A stretch of 64,000 nt of DNA from an uncultured Acidimicrobiaceae bacterium. Lineage in GTDB: Bacteria > Actinomycetota > Acidimicrobiia > Spongiisociales > UBA5794. The DNA lies in NCBI GenBank assembly GCA_947258375.1, contig CAMYIJ010000019.1, positions 1 to 64,000 on the forward strand, read 5' to 3'. Made by a program: the position numbers and the translations under genes. Below, piece by piece: positions 61,442-64,000 of the stretch (position 1 is the first letter of the stretch; every line of letters begins with the position of its first letter). The notes below the pieces were generated by a model. It was not told the DNA's origin. It made no database searches and worked only from the letters and a program-made list of their open reading frames with translations.

Positions 61442-62267
61442 CGCCGGCCTGGGCGGACTTCCGCAGACTGGTCCCGGTGAGCACGACAAAGAAGATCACA
61501 ACCGGCGTTATGGCGATGGTCGCCGAACCGGAAGTGTCGGCGTAGAAGCTCACAACCAGCCCGATGGCGACGCTGGCGACACCGATCAGGGCACTCGTCA
61601 CCATCATCGCCGGCACCCGGCGCACGAGGAGAGCCGCAGTCGCCGATGGACCCACGAGCAGCCCGAACACCAACAACGTGCCGATGGTCTGCGACGAGCC
61701 GACGATCGCCAATGTGATGAGTACCAGCAGCGCGGTGTGGGCCGCCGTCGGCCGCAGCCCGAGCAGGTCCGCCTTCTGTTCGTTGAAGGCCAGCACCAGG
61801 AACGGGCGATACAGCAGAGCTGAGCCCACCACAACGAGACCGGCCACAACGCCTGCCGTGATCAAGTCGGCGGTCGTCAATCCAAGCGCGTCACCGAAGA
61901 GGATCGTTGTCAGGCTGCCGGTGAACGACGGCGTTCGCGAGATCAGGATCACGCCCAACGCCAGCATGCCGACGAAGAGCAACCCGATCCCGGTGTCCTC
62001 CGAAAAGGAAGTCTGGCGATGAACCAGGTTGATCCCGCCGATCATCACGACTGCAGCCAACGCCGCCCCGATCAACACATGGAAGTCGAAGAGGACCGCA
62101 AGGGCGATGCCGGGGATGACGCCGTGCACCAGCGCGTCCCCGAGAAACGTCATTCCCCTGATGATCACCCACGTGCCGATGACGGCGAGGGCAACGGCCG
62201 CCAGGGCGCCGCCGAGCAGGGCTCGCTGCTGGAACGCCAGTTCGAATGGTTCGAGGAACAGCTGCAC
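61413..62267 (-). CDS. znuB: Zinc/manganese ABC transporter permease (ZnuB-like)
   Basis: Membrane component of a metal-cation importer (ABC-3 family). The 284-residue protein has about eight helices with GGALAAVALAVIGTWVIIRGMTFLGDALVHGVIPGIALA at the start and the SSQTIGTLLVFGLLVGPSATAALL block. It starts at GTG 62267, 12 bases after the znuA stop, so the two form an operon. The C-terminal tail (GVRPADPGRT) extends over the neighbouring gene. Confidence 0.9.
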   Translation of the reverse strand: MQLFLEPFELAFQQRALLGGALAAVALAVIGTWVIIRGMTFLGDALVHGVIPGIALAVLFDFHVLIGAALAAVVMIGGINLVHRQTSFSEDTGIGLLFVGMLALGVILISRTPSFTGSLTTILFGDALGLTTADLITAGVVAGLVVVGSALLYRPFLVLAFNEQKADLLGLRPTAAHTALLVLITLAIVGSSQTIGTLLVFGLLVGPSATAALLVRRVPAMMVTSALIGVASVAIGLVVSFYADTSGSATIAITPVVIFFVVLTGTSLRKSAQAGVRPADPGRT

Positions 62268-62279
62268 AGCAGGAAGGTA

Positions 62280-63203
62280 TCAGCTCAGGGCGGCCGCGAT
62301 GCGACGGGCATTGGTCAGCAACAGGCCGGCCAGAGTTTCGGCGCCCGACCCCGGCTCACCCAGCGAGCCGGTGTATATCTCGATTACGGCGATGTCGCCA
62401 CCGGCTTCAGCGGCCACGGACTCGGCGAGCACCGTCGAGTCGGTCGACTCCGTGAAGATGGCCGGCACCTCGCGGTCGATCATGACTTCAACCAGCCCTG
62501 CCAGATCACCGGCGCTGGGGGCCGCCAGGCTGGAGCCACCGGCGATGACCATGCCGACCACCTCGAACCCGTACCGCTGGGCGAAGTAGCCCAGCGAGTC
62601 ATGATTGGTGACGAGTAATCGGTTGGCGGGCGGGATTGCCGCGAGGATGTCCTCGATTGAAGTGTTGAGCGTTCGTAACTCCGCCGCATAATCCGCCGCA
62701 CGGACCTCCCAATCCACCGCGGAATCGAGGCGGCTCAGCTCAGCGCCGATCACGTCAACGGCTTCGGCCACCCGCAGCGGATCGAGCCACACGTGAGGAT
62801 CCCATTCGCCATCCGTACCGGAGCGCTCGATCGGGTCGACGCTCGGACCGATCTCGAGGATGTTGGCCCCGTCGCCGATGGCCGACTCGAGCACGTCATT
62901 CAGACTCTCCTCCAGCGAGAGCCCATTGGCAACCACCAGGTCGGCTCCGGAGACGGCAGCCACTTGCTGCGCCGACGGCTGATAGTCATGGGGATCGGCG
63001 CCGATCGGCATCAAGACCTGCACGGCGACGTCATCGCCGACGATGTTGCGTACGACGTCGCCCAGGATCGACGTGGTGGCGACCACGGTGAGCCGATCGC
63101 CGGCATCGCCGGGTCCCGACGAGTCGCCACAGGCAGATGCCAGCAGCACAAACGCCGCCAGCGCGACCGCCACAGACCGTTTGGACATCGGAAGCTCGCT
63201 CAC
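62280..63203 (-). CDS. znuA: Zinc/manganese-binding lipoprotein (ZnuA-like)
   Basis: Extracytoplasmic metal-binding receptor. The 302-307-residue protein has a lipoprotein signal (VALAAFVLLASAC), the cluster A-I fold with metal-ligand His in GADPHDYQPSAQQV, WDPHVWLDP and TNHDSLGYFAQRYGFEV, and the final acidic ligand region EIYTGSLGEPGSG. The usual His-rich zinc loop is absent. Start GTG 63203 or ATG 63188. A Zur-like box lies immediately upstream. Confidence 0.9.
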   Translation of the reverse strand: MSELPMSKRSVAVALAAFVLLASACGDSSGPGDAGDRLTVVATTSILGDVVRNIVGDDVAVQVLMPIGADPHDYQPSAQQVAAVSGADLVVANGLSLEESLNDVLESAIGDGANILEIGPSVDPIERSGTDGEWDPHVWLDPLRVAEAVDVIGAELSRLDSAVDWEVRAADYAAELRTLNTSIEDILAAIPPANRLLVTNHDSLGYFAQRYGFEVVGMVIAGGSSLAAPSAGDLAGLVEVMIDREVPAIFTESTDSTVLAESVAAEAGGDIAVIEIYTGSLGEPGSGAETLAGLLLTNARRIAAALS

Positions 63204-63217
63204 TACGCTTTTCTGAA

Positions 63218-63237
63218 AATGAGAATCGTTCTTATTA
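63218..63237. promoter_or_regulatory. Zur/Fur-type operator between znuA and zur
   Basis: AATGAGAATCGTTCTTATTA contains the imperfect dyad TGAGAA-TCG-TTCTTA and agrees at about 15 of 20 positions with the mycobacterial Zur consensus as I remember it. It sits 15 bases from the znuA start and directly before the regulator gene, so one box could control both directions. Confidence 0.7.
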
Positions 63238-63267
63238 GTGTACGACCCTAATCAGCGAGTAGGCGGA

Positions 63268-63708
63268 GTGACAAGCTCAAACGTCGAAGCCCAAATCCGA
63301 GGGCGTCTCACGGAGGCCGGAATCCGCTACACGGACGGCCGCCGGCAGGTGGTTGCGGCCCTGATGAATGCTCAGGGGCCCCTATCGGCGGCAGAACTCC
63401 ACTCGCAGATCGCAGACTCGGTGCCCCTCTCGTCGCTGTACCGATCGCTCGCCGTGATGGCCGACGCCGATGTTCTGGCCCCGCACCACGGCACCAAGGG
63501 CATCACCAGATACGAGCTCGCTGAATGGCTCGCCGGCCATCATCATCATCTCGTCTGCGTCGACTGCGGAGCCGTCGATGACATCGAGCTGCCTCCGCGA
63601 CTGGAGTCAACCCTGCACGATCTGGTCGAAGCGGTCGCCGAGTCCGGTGAGTTCGCCGCCGCCGGCCACGCCCTCGAAGTTGTCGGCCGCTGCAAGGCGT
63701 GCGCATGA
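63268..63708 (+). CDS. zur: Fur-family metalloregulator, probably Zur
   Basis: A 146-residue repressor. The winged-helix domain (about 5-85) contains GRRQVVAALMNAQGPLSAAELHSQI and VPLSSLYRSLAVMADADVL; the dimerisation domain has HHHHLVCVDCGAVDDIELP and a final CKAC, giving two CxxC pairs for the structural zinc. Its genomic position makes zinc the likely effector. GTG 63268 is preferred; GTG 63238 would begin one base after the operator. The stop overlaps znuC by ATGA. Confidence 0.88.
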   Translation: MTSSNVEAQIRGRLTEAGIRYTDGRRQVVAALMNAQGPLSAAELHSQIADSVPLSSLYRSLAVMADADVLAPHHGTKGITRYELAEWLAGHHHHLVCVDCGAVDDIELPPRLESTLHDLVEAVAESGEFAAAGHALEVVGRCKACA

Positions 63709-64000
63709 AGCCGGCAGTGATCGCCACGAATGTCGAGCTCGGTTACGGGCGTAACGTTGCGCTCACGGCGTCGAGCTTCGAGATCCCCGCGGGCGCCATC
63801 AGTGCGCTCATCGGTCCCAACGGCTCCGGGAAGTCCACGCTGCTGAACGCGATAGCCGGGCTCATCGAGCCGCTGGCCGGGTCGATCGAGGTGCAACCCG
63901 TCGGCGGAATGACCCGCCGCGTTGCCTATGTCCTGCAGACCACCACGGTCAACGACGCACTGCCGGTCACCGTGGCCGAGGTGGTGGCGATGGGTCGCTA
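63705..64000 (+). CDS. znuC: Zinc/manganese ABC transporter ATPase (ZnuC-like), 5' part
   Basis: The first 98 residues are in view; the window ends inside the gene. They include the Walker A GPNGSGKST (about 38-46), GLIEPLAGSIEV and the Q-loop region RVAYVLQTTTVNDALPVTVAEVVAMGR, typical of metal-cation importers. It is coupled to zur by ATGA and encoded on the opposite strand from znuA-znuB, so the transporter is split over two divergent operons unless another permease follows. Confidence 0.88.
   Translation, partial: MKPAVIATNVELGYGRNVALTASSFEIPAGAISALIGPNGSGKSTLLNAIAGLIEPLAGSIEVQPVGGMTRRVAYVLQTTTVNDALPVTVAEVVAMGR

Overview
The window looks like a high-GC chromosomal segment of an actinobacterium outside the well-studied genera; I would guess an Acidimicrobiia-like or other uncultured lineage, which is an inference from gene content. 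Supporting signs are a RegX3-type response regulator, an XRE regulator paired with an HbhA-like Lys/Ala-tailed protein, a DUF222/HNH (13E12-type) nuclease, a DivIVA/Wag31-like coiled-coil protein, an F420-type luciferase-family oxidoreductase, many GTG starts and tightly overlapping ATGA/GTGA/TGATG gene junctions. I saw no rRNA, tRNA, CRISPR array, phage or insertion sequence.

Layout. 1-1346: end of a sensor kinase, regX3 and msrB. 1478-2842: a 3Fe-4S ferredoxin, a block of structured dispersed repeats and a CBS protein. 2906-9083 (minus): a branched-chain amino-acid type ABC transporter (binding protein, LivH, LivM, LivG, LivF). 9193-15154: hflX, a 142-bp tandem repeat, an SDR enzyme, an MFS permease, gpsA and tag. 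15301-23923: a glycogen locus, glgB-glgC facing glgP-glgX-glgA. 24046-25287: a chorismate mutase fused to a degenerate DAHP synthase behind a Phe/Tyr leader-peptide attenuator. 25388-28498: ctaA-ctaB (heme A synthesis), a small membrane protein and a phosphotransferase. 28522-31744: hydrolases, a thioredoxin-like ferredoxin and selD. 32044-38519: mgtE, a lipoprotein, an unknown gene, a class IV aminotransferase, nadE and a YbdK-type ligase. 38687-40756: tyrA and an intact DAHP synthase. 40920-41821: XRE regulator and HbhA-like protein. 42136-45149: HNH nuclease, tandem repeats, a frameshifted DUF4332 gene and a degenerate nucleotidyltransferase. 45103-56279: a near-complete heme pathway (hemA-C-D-B-L-E-N-Y, hemF, hemH). 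56430-61441: membrane proteins, an excisionase-like HTH, divIVA, ybaN, an LLM oxidoreductase and a flavin-binding protein. 61413-64000: a zinc uptake locus with a Zur-type regulator, cut by the window end.

How the genes fit. The heme cluster feeds ctaA/ctaB and so a heme-A oxidase. Carrying both oxygen-dependent (hemF) and oxygen-independent (hemN) coproporphyrinogen oxidases, with a HemY-like oxidase and ferrochelatase, it reads as the protoporphyrin route rather than the coproporphyrin route usual in actinobacteria. The two aromatic loci divide labour: the 39713-40756 DAHP synthase has all catalytic motifs, while the 24046-25137 protein has lost every metal-ligand position of that fold but keeps an intact chorismate mutase domain and a Phe/Tyr attenuator. 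selD carries an in-frame UGA with a SECIS-like hairpin, so this organism probably makes selenoproteins.

Non-coding sequence is unusually rich in structured repeats: a ~230-bp dispersed element in three copies, a stop-codon-linked terminator repeat in two copies, a MITE-like element, and tandem repeats of about 142, 233 and 21 bp. All starts, operators and repeat boundaries were read by eye; no database search was run.
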